Below are positions 33,509 to 41,189 of a DNA stretch of 64,000 nucleotides, one piece after another. The translations under genes were made by a program, and so were the position numbers. The first letter of the stretch is position 1, and the number at the start of each line of letters is the position of its first letter. Under the pieces are notes generated by a model, which made no database searches, had not been told where the DNA came from, and saw only the letters and a program-made list of their open reading frames with translations. The stretch is from JASHSH01 sp036490215 (GTDB lineage: Bacteria > Pseudomonadota > Alphaproteobacteria > Rhodospirillales > Magnetospirillaceae): contig DASXEH010000095.1 of assembly GCA_036490215.1 (NCBI GenBank), forward strand, positions 251,499 through 315,498. The letters are read 5' to 3'.

Positions 33509-34468
33509 TTACCGTGCAACCTTCTTCATCCGGTCCGACGCGGATACCAGCGCGGCGCGGATGCCGCCTTCCAATGCGGCATGGCCGGCGTCGGGCACTA
33601 CGATCAGTTCCGAACCTGTCCAGGCGCGGTGCAACTCATCGGCGCTCCTGATCGGGCAGACCATGTCGTAGCGGCCCTGGACGATCACCGCCGGCGCGTG
33701 GCGGATGCGGCGCACATTGCGCAGCAGCTGGCCTTCCTGCACGAAGCCGCGCTTGACCATGTAATGGGCTTCGATCCGCGCCATCGCGAGCGCAGACGGT
33801 GCCGTCCGCGGCTCGGCGGGGTCGGGGATCAGGCGCGAACAGGCTTCTTCATAGGTGCACCAGGCCTGGGCGGCGGGCACATGCACCGCCGGATCGGGAT
33901 CGATCAGGCGGTGGTAGTAAGCCGGTAGGGGTTCGGCGCGCTCATCGGGCGGCAGGAATTCGCGGAAGGCGCGCTCGGCTTCGGGAAAGAACGTGCCCAT
34001 GCCTTGAAGGAACCACTGCACCTCCCAGCGCCGGAACATGAACACGCCGCGCAGGATATAGCCGGTTACGCGCTCGGGATGGGCCTGCCCATAGGCCAGC
34101 GCCAAAGTGCTGCCCCAGGAGCCGCCGAAAGCCAGCCAACGCTCGATGCCAAGATGGGCCCGCAGCACCTCGATATCGCTGACCAGATGATCGGTGGTGT
34201 TGTCGATGATCGATGCGGCGGGCAGCGATCGCCCGGCGCCGCGCTGATCGAACAGCACGATGCGCCAGTGCTTGGGATCGAAGAAGCGGCGGTGCACCGG
34301 CGCGATGCCCGCACCCGGTCCGCCATGCAGGAAGAGCACGGCAGGACCTTCCGTATTGCCGACTTCTTCCCAATAGATCTTGTGGCCGCCGCCGACCGAC
34401 AGCCAACCCGAACGATAGGGTTCGAGCGGCGGGTAGAGTCCGGCAGTGTCGCTGCGTTCGCCTTTCAT
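33509..34468 (-). CDS. pip: Proline iminopeptidase (alpha/beta hydrolase, peptidase S33)
   Basis: A 319-residue cytosolic aminopeptidase that removes N-terminal proline. The oxyanion loop LFLHGGPGAG and the family-typical DQRGAGRS are near residues 46-80, the nucleophile elbow GGSWGSTLAL near 113-122, and the last catalytic residues are in GRYDMVCP and PDAGHAALEGG. Length is normal for the family. Ten bases separate it from the SNase gene upstream on the same strand, so the two are probably cotranscribed. Confidence 0.9.
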   Translation of the reverse strand: MKGERSDTAGLYPPLEPYRSGWLSVGGGHKIYWEEVGNTEGPAVLFLHGGPGAGIAPVHRRFFDPKHWRIVLFDQRGAGRSLPAASIIDNTTDHLVSDIEVLRAHLGIERWLAFGGSWGSTLALAYGQAHPERVTGYILRGVFMFRRWEVQWFLQGMGTFFPEAERAFREFLPPDERAEPLPAYYHRLIDPDPAVHVPAAQAWCTYEEACSRLIPDPAEPRTAPSALAMARIEAHYMVKRGFVQEGQLLRNVRRIRHAPAVIVQGRYDMVCPIRSADELHRAWTGSELIVVPDAGHAALEGGIRAALVSASDRMKKVAR

Positions 34469-34478
34469 AGGGCGCCCT

Positions 34479-35258
34479 TCATGGGTCTTCCGTCATTGGC
34501 CGCCGCGATCGTCCGACGAGTTCGATCTGTTCGGCATGGTTAAGCACGATCAGCGGTCCGACGCCCTTGCCGATCCAGCCGCGCACGCGCAAATGCCGTC
34601 CCACCAGATCGGCGGGATCGGTATCCATCGCATCGGCGATGGCTGTCGGCACGCGAATGCTGAGGTCGCGGTGTTCGTCATCACCGAGGCGCAGATCGAC
34701 CGCACCGTAGTGCGGGCTCACCGATATCACGGTGCCATCCACCACCTGCCAACTATCGATGAAACGCATGACATCGTCAGCATGACGTAACGCCGTACGA
34801 GGATCGCTCCAGAGGCCCAGATGATGGCCGCGCGCCGAGCGTTCGGCGGCGTAGAGTGCTGCGGCCATGCCGGCATGATCGGGCGTGGTGGCCACGCGGG
34901 CGAGGCCTTTGCGCAACAGCGCGCCTTCGATCCAAGTGCCGTCTGCGGTGAAGACTTGGGCCACCAGGCGGCCATAACGATCCTGCTCGGGGCCGTCGCT
35001 CTTCAGCGCGATCGGATCATGGCCGACAAGTTCGGTCAGGGTGGCTTGGAGATCCTGACTGGCGCGGCCTTGCGTCAGTTCGATGCCCGAAAGCCGCAGG
35101 GTGCGACCATCGTTCAATGTGATCGCGCCGCGGTCATCGATCTTGGCGATACTGGCGACGCCAAGATCGACAAGAAGCGACACATCGATCGGCGCAGCCA
35201 TGGCCGGGGCGGTGCAGAGGACGATCAACGCGGTGAGGGTAAGAAGGCGCGGCGCCAT
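34479..35258 (-). CDS. Exported thermonuclease-like (SNase) domain protein
   Basis: A 259-residue protein with signal peptide (LLTLTALIVLCTAPAMAA). Residues about 40-150 have the SNase OB-fold pattern: DGRTLRLSGIEL, then DRYGRLVAQVFTADGTWIEG and ALLRKGLARVATTP. A second OB-like stretch follows (VVDGTVISVSPHYGAVDLRL). The calcium/phosphate residues of staphylococcal nuclease are only partly visible (DRYGR is kept), so nuclease activity is not assured. Likely periplasmic. Confidence 0.78.
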   Translation of the reverse strand: MAPRLLTLTALIVLCTAPAMAAPIDVSLLVDLGVASIAKIDDRGAITLNDGRTLRLSGIELTQGRASQDLQATLTELVGHDPIALKSDGPEQDRYGRLVAQVFTADGTWIEGALLRKGLARVATTPDHAGMAAALYAAERSARGHHLGLWSDPRTALRHADDVMRFIDSWQVVDGTVISVSPHYGAVDLRLGDDEHRDLSIRVPTAIADAMDTDPADLVGRHLRVRGWIGKGVGPLIVLNHAEQIELVGRSRRPMTEDP

Positions 35259-35357
35259 GAGGTCATGTTAGCCGAGGGTTCGCCGAGAGTCACCGCGACG
35301 GGTTGTAATGGCGACAGGGCGGCAATGCGTGGGTTAGGCGGCCACCATCGGCGAAAA

Positions 35358-36161
35358 TCAGGCCGACAATGTGCCTTCGAAATCGCCATGGGGGCCGAAA
35401 CATCCGGCCAGCAGAGGTCCGTCGAAGCCACAGCCCCCGTCGAGGGTGATCGTCAGCTGGGTTTCCTGGAAACCGCCATGGCGTCGGTCATAGCCGCGCA
35501 CGATCCGGCGATAGTCTTCATAGGGCGAGTCGATGGCGGCGAAGCCGGCGCCGCCCCACCAGAAACTATCGCTTTGCGCCGACAGGGGCCGTTGCGGATC
35601 GATGCCCGCATGAACGAACAGCAGCGAGGCATTTTCCACATAGGCCGCATGGCGCAGCGCCGCCATCAGCTGCGCATGGCCGTCATTGGCGCGGAAATTG
35701 GCCGAGATACGACTGGTCCAACGGGTCAAGGCGAGGACGCTGTCGCGCGCTGCGCCCTGGGCTTCCTGCATACGGCCGCCATAGCTGTCGATGGTCGGGC
35801 CGATGCCTTCATGCTCCATCCATTTGAGCACTTCGCGGGGGTTGGGGGCGAACTGAACCTGAGAGAGTTTCTGCCACATCTCCTCCTGCCCGCCGCGCAG
35901 ATAGACGATGTGCTCAGGCTCCATGCCGGGGCGCGCCAGAAGGTCGCGGCGGAACAGCAACAGCTCGTCGATCGTCTCGCGCGCTGGAACGCCGTGACCG
36001 GTGTAATTGCCGAGATAGACCAATTGATCGCCGACAGCGAATTCGGCTTCGAGCGCATCATGAAGCGCCCGAAGACGGTCGACTTGGCCATGAATCGCGG
36101 GAACGGCCCAAATCCGGGTCCCGGCCCGCAGGATCGCGAACAGTGGCTCTCGTTCCGCCAT
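35358..36161 (-). CDS. Metallophosphoesterase-fold protein with degenerate active site
   Basis: A 267-residue protein that follows the PPP/ApaH-like phosphatase pattern but with the metal ligands replaced: GDxHG reads PAIHG (residues 21-25), GDxxDRG reads GNYTGHG (51-57), GNHE reads GGQE (90-93), and the C-terminal GH motif reads IVRGYDRR; only H24 and the His of FVHAG near residue 180 remain. It has normal length and no frame damage, so it seems kept for another role, such as binding or regulation. Start is ATG 36161, since the earlier codon is TTG. It lies 63 bases after the CarD gene on the same strand. Confidence 0.75.
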   Translation of the reverse strand: MAEREPLFAILRAGTRIWAVPAIHGQVDRLRALHDALEAEFAVGDQLVYLGNYTGHGVPARETIDELLLFRRDLLARPGMEPEHIVYLRGGQEEMWQKLSQVQFAPNPREVLKWMEHEGIGPTIDSYGGRMQEAQGAARDSVLALTRWTSRISANFRANDGHAQLMAALRHAAYVENASLLFVHAGIDPQRPLSAQSDSFWWGGAGFAAIDSPYEDYRRIVRGYDRRHGGFQETQLTITLDGGCGFDGPLLAGCFGPHGDFEGTLSA

Positions 36162-36224
36162 CAACCAGTAAACCGTGAGGTCACAGGAAAGGACGGCACC
36201 GGAACACGCCGCCCCGCCGCATTA

Positions 36225-37094
36225 TTACGCGGCGTCGAGCAGGGTTTCCAGCTTCTGCGTCGCCTTGTCGCGTTCGACGCCTTCGACCGCGGCCAATTCG
36301 CTCGCCAGACGCTCCAACGCCGCCTCGTAAATCTGGCGTTCGCTGTAGGACTGATCGGGCTGGTTGGCGTGACGGTGCAGGTCGCGAACCACTTCGGCAA
36401 TCGCCACCGGATCGCCCGAGTTGATCTTGGCTTCGTATTCCTGGGCGCGGCGGCTCCACATGGTGCGCTTCACGCGGGCACGGCCCTTCAGCGTGTTGAG
36501 CGCCGAGTCCATGATCGAGCGCGAAGACAACTTGCGCAGGCCCGACTGGCGCGCTTTCGGCACCGGCACGCGCAGAGTCATACGGTCGCGATCGAAAGTG
36601 ATCACGAAGAGTTCGAGTTCGATCCCGGCAATGCTCTGCTTCTCGATCGATTGCACTTTGCCGACGCCATGGGTCGGATAAACCACATAGTCGCCCTGGG
36701 CGAACGGCACTTCCATCTTGACCGGCGGCTTCACCACTTTCAGAACGGGCGGAGCGGCGGGCTTGCCCATGACCGGTTTCCCGGCGGCGGCGATGACAGG
36801 CTTCTGCGGCACGGCGACCGGCGCCTTGGGCGGCACGGGGGCGGGCTTGGCCGCGGCGGCAACGGGCTTGGCCGGCGCAGTGGCTTTTGCAGCCGGCGCA
36901 GCAGCCTTAGGGGTGGGTTTTGGGGCAGGAGCAGCTTTAACGGGGGTCTTGGCAGCCTTGGCAACCGGCGCTTTGGCCGTCTTCACTACTGCCTTGGCGC
37001 CCTTGGCCGGCGAACTCTTGGCAGCCGATTTGGCCGCCGCCTTGGCAGGCTTCGCGGCGGGCTTAACAACCTTTTTCTTCGCATTGGATGCCAT
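36225..37094 (-). CDS. carD: CarD/CdnL-family RNA polymerase-binding regulator with a long basic tail
   Basis: A 289-residue protein. Residues 129-289 are the CarD domain: the Tudor-like RNA polymerase-interacting part (FAQGDYVVYPTHGVGKVQSI) and the helical DNA-binding part ending EGVERDKATQKLETLLDAA. Residues 1-128 are an Ala/Lys/Pro-rich tail with AAKPAK-like repeats, resembling histone H1 tails; ordinary CdnL proteins are about 160-170 residues without it. CarD binds the RNA polymerase beta subunit and stabilises open complexes. Start ATG 37094 is where the tail begins; an upstream in-frame extension lacks coding character. Confidence 0.9.
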   Translation of the reverse strand: MASNAKKKVVKPAAKPAKAAAKSAAKSSPAKGAKAVVKTAKAPVAKAAKTPVKAAPAPKPTPKAAAPAAKATAPAKPVAAAAKPAPVPPKAPVAVPQKPVIAAAGKPVMGKPAAPPVLKVVKPPVKMEVPFAQGDYVVYPTHGVGKVQSIEKQSIAGIELELFVITFDRDRMTLRVPVPKARQSGLRKLSSRSIMDSALNTLKGRARVKRTMWSRRAQEYEAKINSGDPVAIAEVVRDLHRHANQPDQSYSERQIYEAALERLASELAAVEGVERDKATQKLETLLDAA

Positions 37095-37241
37095 TTTGAT
37101 ATCACGGCGTAAAAACGCCGCTCCCCACCCGCGCGACGGCGGGCGAATGGTTAAGACGGACCCGTTGAGGCTATCACCCAACAAACCTTTCTGTGAAAAC
37201 AGTGGCTTATCGGGCGCGGCGTGATTAACGCCTTAAAGTGT

Positions 37242-37257
37242 GGTGATATATATCACA
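37242..37257. promoter_or_regulatory. CRP/FNR-type palindrome upstream of carD
   Basis: GGTGA-TATATA-TCACA differs from the symmetric consensus TGTGA-N6-TCACA by one base; the inner 14 bases GTGATATATATCAC are a perfect palindrome. It lies about 150 bases upstream of the CarD start and downstream of fdxA. Which CRP/FNR-family protein would use it is unknown. Confidence 0.5.
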
Positions 37258-37262
37258 AAATA

Positions 37263-37279
37263 GGCCTAAACGGTAGGCC
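37263..37279. terminator. Possible terminator hairpin after fdxA
   Basis: GGCCTA-AACGG-TAGGCC forms a 6-bp stem with 5-base loop, 40 bases past the fdxA stop on the minus strand. No T-run follows, so intrinsic termination is doubtful. A second small stem AGGCG-TTATT-CGCCT is found nearer the stop. Confidence 0.35.
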
Positions 37280-37319
37280 ATTCTGCCGCAAAACCGTAAT
37301 GTGTCAGGCGAATAACGCC

Positions 37320-37652
37320 TTAACGCTTCGCTGGTTCCGGGCTCAACAGCGCTGTTTTGTCAGGCTTTCCCTTCCATTCATCGGAATCGGCGGGCGGGGG
37401 GCCTTTGCGGGTGATATTGGGCCAGGTGACCGAATATTGCCGATTGATCTCAACCCATTCGGTCGCCCGCTGCTCGGTATCCGGCAGAATGGCTTCGGCT
37501 GGGCATTCCGGCTCGCAGACGCCGCAGTCGATGCATTCGTCCGGGTTGATGACCAGGAAGTTCTCGCCTTCGTAGAAACAGTCGACCGGGCAGACCTCGA
37601 CGCAGTCCATGTACTTGCACTTGATGCACTGCTCGGTAACGACGTAGGTCAT
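37320..37652 (-). CDS. fdxA: 7Fe ferredoxin FdxA
   Basis: A 110-residue ferredoxin. The first cluster motif has the reduced pattern of [3Fe-4S] sites (CIKCKYMDCVEVCPVDCF) and the second is a full [4Fe-4S] motif (CIDCGVCEPECPAEAI). The length and the C-terminal extension after residue 60 fit the FdxA/FdII family. Start ATG 37652 follows a GGGAG. In many alphaproteobacteria it is found between carD and the S4 RNA-binding protein gene, as here. Confidence 0.93.
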   Translation of the reverse strand: MTYVVTEQCIKCKYMDCVEVCPVDCFYEGENFLVINPDECIDCGVCEPECPAEAILPDTEQRATEWVEINRQYSVTWPNITRKGPPPADSDEWKGKPDKTALLSPEPAKR

Positions 37653-37765
37653 AAAACAACTCCCGGGCGGGAAATACGCGGCCGGCGCCGCGTCGCGAAG
37701 CGCGCTAGCTACCACAAGTGGTGCCGGGCGACAACCCCGGCAGCCGTTCCAAACCGGTCTCCGAT

Positions 37766-38041
37766 CTACGGAAGCAATTCTTCGTACAGCAACCGTGCAA
37801 TCGCCGCCGAACCACGCCGCTCGCCCAGCGCCACCACCCGCAGCCGGCGCACGGTCCGCGTCTCGGCATGGTGCCCGAAGGGTACGACGATCTCGTCGCC
37901 CGGCATCACGGCGCTCGACTTATCGACCAGCCGTCCGTTGACGGTGACCATGCCGTCATCGAGCAGGCGCTGCGCCTGACTGCGCGTTTTGCAGAAGCGC
38001 GCGAACCAGAGCCACTTGTCGATGCGGAGCGTGGTGCTCAA
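37766..38041 (-). CDS. S4-domain RNA-binding protein (Hsp15-like)
   Basis: A 91-residue protein: LRIDKWLWFARFCKTRSQAQ near residues 5-24 is the S4 RNA-binding domain as in Hsp15 (HslR), which binds stalled 50S subunits with nascent chains. It starts with TTG at 38041, overlapping the helicase stop (TTGA); the start is supported because Hsp15-like similarity begins four residues later. Cotranscribed with the helicase. Confidence 0.85.
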   Translation of the reverse strand: MSTTLRIDKWLWFARFCKTRSQAQRLLDDGMVTVNGRLVDKSSAVMPGDEIVVPFGHHAETRTVRRLRVVALGERRGSAAIARLLYEELLP

Positions 38042-40554
38042 ACCGATTGCAGCTGCTTGAGCGCAGCAAAGGGCGAGTCAGGGTTGCGCTTCTCGGCGTG
38101 TTGCTTCGCCTTCGCCTGCTTCTTGAGGCGATCGCGCCGCGGGATCGCGGCATAGGTGGTGCCGGTCTCGTTGGTCGTTGCCTTGAAGCCCAATGCCAGC
38201 AGGATCGTGCCGGCCTCGGCGGCAGTCGCACCCAGTAACGCGCCAAGATTGCCCGGCGGCGCGAAGGGCCCCTGCCGCGCGAGCGTGCGCGCCTCGAAAG
38301 CAAAACGCTCCAGCATGTCGAGCCGGATCATCCGCTCGCCGAGGGCGCGATAACCAATCGCCTCATAGTAGGCCGGCGAGGCGCCCGCTTCCGCCGTCAT
38401 CATGACACGGCCATTGGGCGGTGCGAGGGACAGCGTAATGTTCTGCGCCGCCGCCCAGAGCAGGCCGCGCCAGCGTTGCGCCGCCGGCTTGAGCAGCGAG
38501 GGCAAGAAGATACTCTCGGTGCCGAGCCGCACGCCGAGTTTGGCCAAGGTCTTGCGATCGGCTTCGGTCAATGCATCGACCTGCAGATCGGCGCCCAGAC
38601 GCGGCATCGAACCCAGCGCCTCGCCCAATTGGAAGGCCAAGCCACGCGCCGCACCGGTGAGCGGAGCGGCACGCAATGCGAAGAGTGGCGCGAGAGTCGA
38701 TTCGGTTCTTGCTGTTATCCAACGTGTGAGTCGTTCGGCCAGAGTCTTGCGCGCCGCCGGCAGAACGAGGTCGGACTGCAGCGGCTCGACTGTTGGCCGC
38801 AATGTCTCGGGTCCTTTGGCCAGGCGCGCGAGCGGTTCACCCCGCCAGCGGATCAGCCCGGCATCGTCGAGCGTGAAAGCGTCGTCTTCGTCTGCGATGA
38901 TGCGCTCGATGCGGCGCGCGATCTCGCCGCCCAGGGCACGTTCGGCGGCCGAGGCCGCGCGCTGTTGTGCATCGCCGGCCAGACGATCCGAGCGGTCGGC
39001 TTTGAAACGCAGACCTTCGAGTTGGCCGACATAGTGGCCGTCCACCACGACAGCGCCACCTTCACCGACGGCCGGTGTCAAATCTGTGCCATCGCGCCGA
39101 TGCCGCAGCAGCACCGAGGTGCGGCGATCAACGAAGCGCTGCGTCAGGCGTTCATGCAGTGCATCCGACAGCCGGTCTTCGATCGCGCGCGATTGCTCCT
39201 GAAAGCCGGCGGCATTCTCGACCCATTCGGCACGGTGACTGACATAGGTCCAGGTCCGAATGTTCGCGATGCGTTGGATCAGCGTGTCGATATCGCCATC
39301 GATGCGGTCGATGCGCCGCAACTGGCCGTCGAGCCAGTCGGCCGGCAGACGCCCCTCGGGATCGGTCAGGTGGCGATAGATCGACGCCAGCAGGCGCGCA
39401 TGCTGCTCGGTGAGGCTCTTGCCGAAATCGGGAATCTGGCAGACCTCCCACAACAGGCGCACACGGTCGCGACGGGTCGCGCGCTGCATGGTGTCGGGGT
39501 CGGCGGCCAAAGCGCGCAGGGCGAGTTCGTCATCGGCATCGCGCGCGCGCGTCAACCCGGCCCAATCGGGCGGTAGGGCCAAGGTTCGTTGCAGGGCTTC
39601 GACGCTATTGAAGTCGAGTTCGGAGTTGCGCCAGTAGAGCCGTTTCAGCGCCGGGAATTGATGCCCTTCGAGGAGTGTCACCGTGTCAGGATCGATGCCT
39701 TCGAGGTCGTCGGTTGTACCAAACGTGCCGTCATTCATATGGCGGCCGGCGCGCCCCGCGATCTGGCCGAGTTCGGAGGCTTCGAGGTTGCGCGGCACGC
39801 GGCCGTCGAATTTGCGCAAGCTTGTAAAGGCCACATGGTCGATATCCATGTTGAGCCCCATGCCGATCGCATCGGTGGCGACGATATGCTCGACCTCGCC
39901 GGCCTGGAACAGGGCCACCTGAGCGTTGCGGGTACGCGGGCTGAGCGCGCCCAGCACCACGGCAGTTCCCCCGGTCTGATGGCGCAGCCGCTCGGCCAGT
40001 GAATAGACCTCGTTGGCTGAGAAGGCGATCACTGCTGAGCGCGGCGGCAGGCGATGAATTTTGCGCGGGCCCGTATAGGCAAGCCGAGAGAAGCGCGGCC
40101 GCGAGATGAATTCGATTCCAGGAACCAGACGGCGCAGCAGCGGGCGGATCGTATCCGCACCCATGAACATCGTCTCGGCGCTGCCGCGCGCGTGGAACAA
40201 GCGATCAGTGAAGACATGGCCGCGATCGGGATCGGCGCAGAGCTGGATTTCATCGATGGCCAGAAAATCGACCGGCAGATTGGTCGGCATGCTTTCGACC
40301 GTGCAGACGAACCAGCGCGGCCGCGCCGGGATAATGCGCTCTTCCCCTGTGAGCAGTGCGACAGTGCCCGCGCCTTTGAGCCGGACAATGCGATCGTAAT
40401 TTTCGCGCGCCAACAACCGCAGCGGAAAGCCGATCATGCCGGTCTGGTGACCGAGCATCCTTTCCATCGCCAGATGCGTCTTGCCGGTATTGGTCGGTCC
40501 CAACACCGCAGTGACTCGGGCGACCGAATGCGACCCCGTGGACATCAGTCCCAT
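38038..40554 (-). CDS. SUV3-type DEAD-like RNA helicase
   Basis: An 838-residue helicase resembling mitochondrial SUV3. Motif I is GPTNTGKTH near residue 20, motif II DEIQ near 103, followed by SUV3-like SRPRFSRL and a helicase C domain (GMGLNMDIDHVAF, GRAGRHMNDGTFG). The C-terminal half is the SUV3-type helical region. It likely unwinds RNA with the degradation machinery, but its bacterial role is little studied. I use ATG 40554; ATG 40545 is close and the first open codon 40590 is TTG. Confidence 0.87.
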   Translation of the reverse strand: MGLMSTGSHSVARVTAVLGPTNTGKTHLAMERMLGHQTGMIGFPLRLLARENYDRIVRLKGAGTVALLTGEERIIPARPRWFVCTVESMPTNLPVDFLAIDEIQLCADPDRGHVFTDRLFHARGSAETMFMGADTIRPLLRRLVPGIEFISRPRFSRLAYTGPRKIHRLPPRSAVIAFSANEVYSLAERLRHQTGGTAVVLGALSPRTRNAQVALFQAGEVEHIVATDAIGMGLNMDIDHVAFTSLRKFDGRVPRNLEASELGQIAGRAGRHMNDGTFGTTDDLEGIDPDTVTLLEGHQFPALKRLYWRNSELDFNSVEALQRTLALPPDWAGLTRARDADDELALRALAADPDTMQRATRRDRVRLLWEVCQIPDFGKSLTEQHARLLASIYRHLTDPEGRLPADWLDGQLRRIDRIDGDIDTLIQRIANIRTWTYVSHRAEWVENAAGFQEQSRAIEDRLSDALHERLTQRFVDRRTSVLLRHRRDGTDLTPAVGEGGAVVVDGHYVGQLEGLRFKADRSDRLAGDAQQRAASAAERALGGEIARRIERIIADEDDAFTLDDAGLIRWRGEPLARLAKGPETLRPTVEPLQSDLVLPAARKTLAERLTRWITARTESTLAPLFALRAAPLTGAARGLAFQLGEALGSMPRLGADLQVDALTEADRKTLAKLGVRLGTESIFLPSLLKPAAQRWRGLLWAAAQNITLSLAPPNGRVMMTAEAGASPAYYEAIGYRALGERMIRLDMLERFAFEARTLARQGPFAPPGNLGALLGATAAEAGTILLALGFKATTNETGTTYAAIPRRDRLKKQAKAKQHAEKRNPDSPFAALKQLQSV

Positions 40555-40624
40555 AGATTCATAGATCGGCTGTCTCGCCGTCGGTTGCAAGCGTCGCGCG
40601 GACTTATCCGCGCTTCGCCACGAT

Positions 40625-40664
40625 TATCTGCTGTGCCTTCGGTCTATCTGCTGTGCCTTCGGTC
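40625..40664. repeat. Tandem 20-base duplication at the end of the HPF gene
   Basis: TATCTGCTGTGCCTTCGGTC occurs twice in a row. The HPF stop codon spans the junction, so the duplication touches only the last six codons and the 3' flank. Confidence 0.9.
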
Positions 40665-40973
40665 GCGCCGATCCTTGAGCTGACGTTCCATCGTCTGGAA
40701 TGCACGTCGCACCGCGCCGGGCAGATCGTGGCTATTGCCGTTCTTAGGCTCCTCAGTCACGACAAGCTCGGTTCCAGGCACGGTCAAATCGATGCGCACG
40801 CGCACCGACGCGCGACGAGTCTCGGCCTCGTGGTTGCGGCTCTCAACTGCCACGCGGCAGCCGGTAATGCCTCCGTTCAGCTTTTCGAGTTTATCGACGG
40901 CGGAGCGAATGCTCGATTCCACCGCGTCGGAATGATCGATCCCGTGAAAGGCGATCTGCAGAGGAACATCCAT
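40644..40973 (-). CDS. hpf: Short HPF/RaiA-family ribosome-associated protein
   Basis: A 109-residue protein: MDVPLQIAFHGIDHSDAVES at the start and VRIDLTVPGTELVVTEEP in the middle fit the beta-alpha-beta fold of HPF/YfiA, which binds the 30S subunit and slows translation in stationary phase. It lacks the C-terminal domain of long HPF, so it is of the short type. Start ATG 40973. It is divergent from htpG across a 216-base promoter region. Confidence 0.82.
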   Translation of the reverse strand: MDVPLQIAFHGIDHSDAVESSIRSAVDKLEKLNGGITGCRVAVESRNHEAETRRASVRVRIDLTVPGTELVVTEEPKNGNSHDLPGAVRRAFQTMERQLKDRRDRRHSR

Positions 40974-41189
40974 ACAACCCTCGTTTTCTGTGGGGTTGGC
41001 GAAAGGCTCACTTGGCCTCCCATAAAGAAAGGTGGAGTGGTTTTCGGCTCCCGACAACCCCCTAAATTTTATGCGCTTCAACAGGGGCTTGCGCGGAACG
41101 CGTTCCTGCCACATATCCAGGCCGGTCCAGGCTGGCGCCGGATTGCCAGCGGACTGTGGATAACTAGAACGGGTCTAAGGACGAGCGTG

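Noticed and set aside
34821..37112. 763-residue plus-strand ORF opposite SNase, phosphoesterase and CarD genes
   Set aside because: Shadow of real genes in GC-rich DNA: it spans three clear minus-strand genes, is Arg/Gly/His-rich and shows no family features.
37094..37184. N-terminal extension of CarD by 30 residues
   Set aside because: The added residues are not similar to the rest, and ATG 37094 begins the basic tail directly; the extension also enters the likely promoter region.
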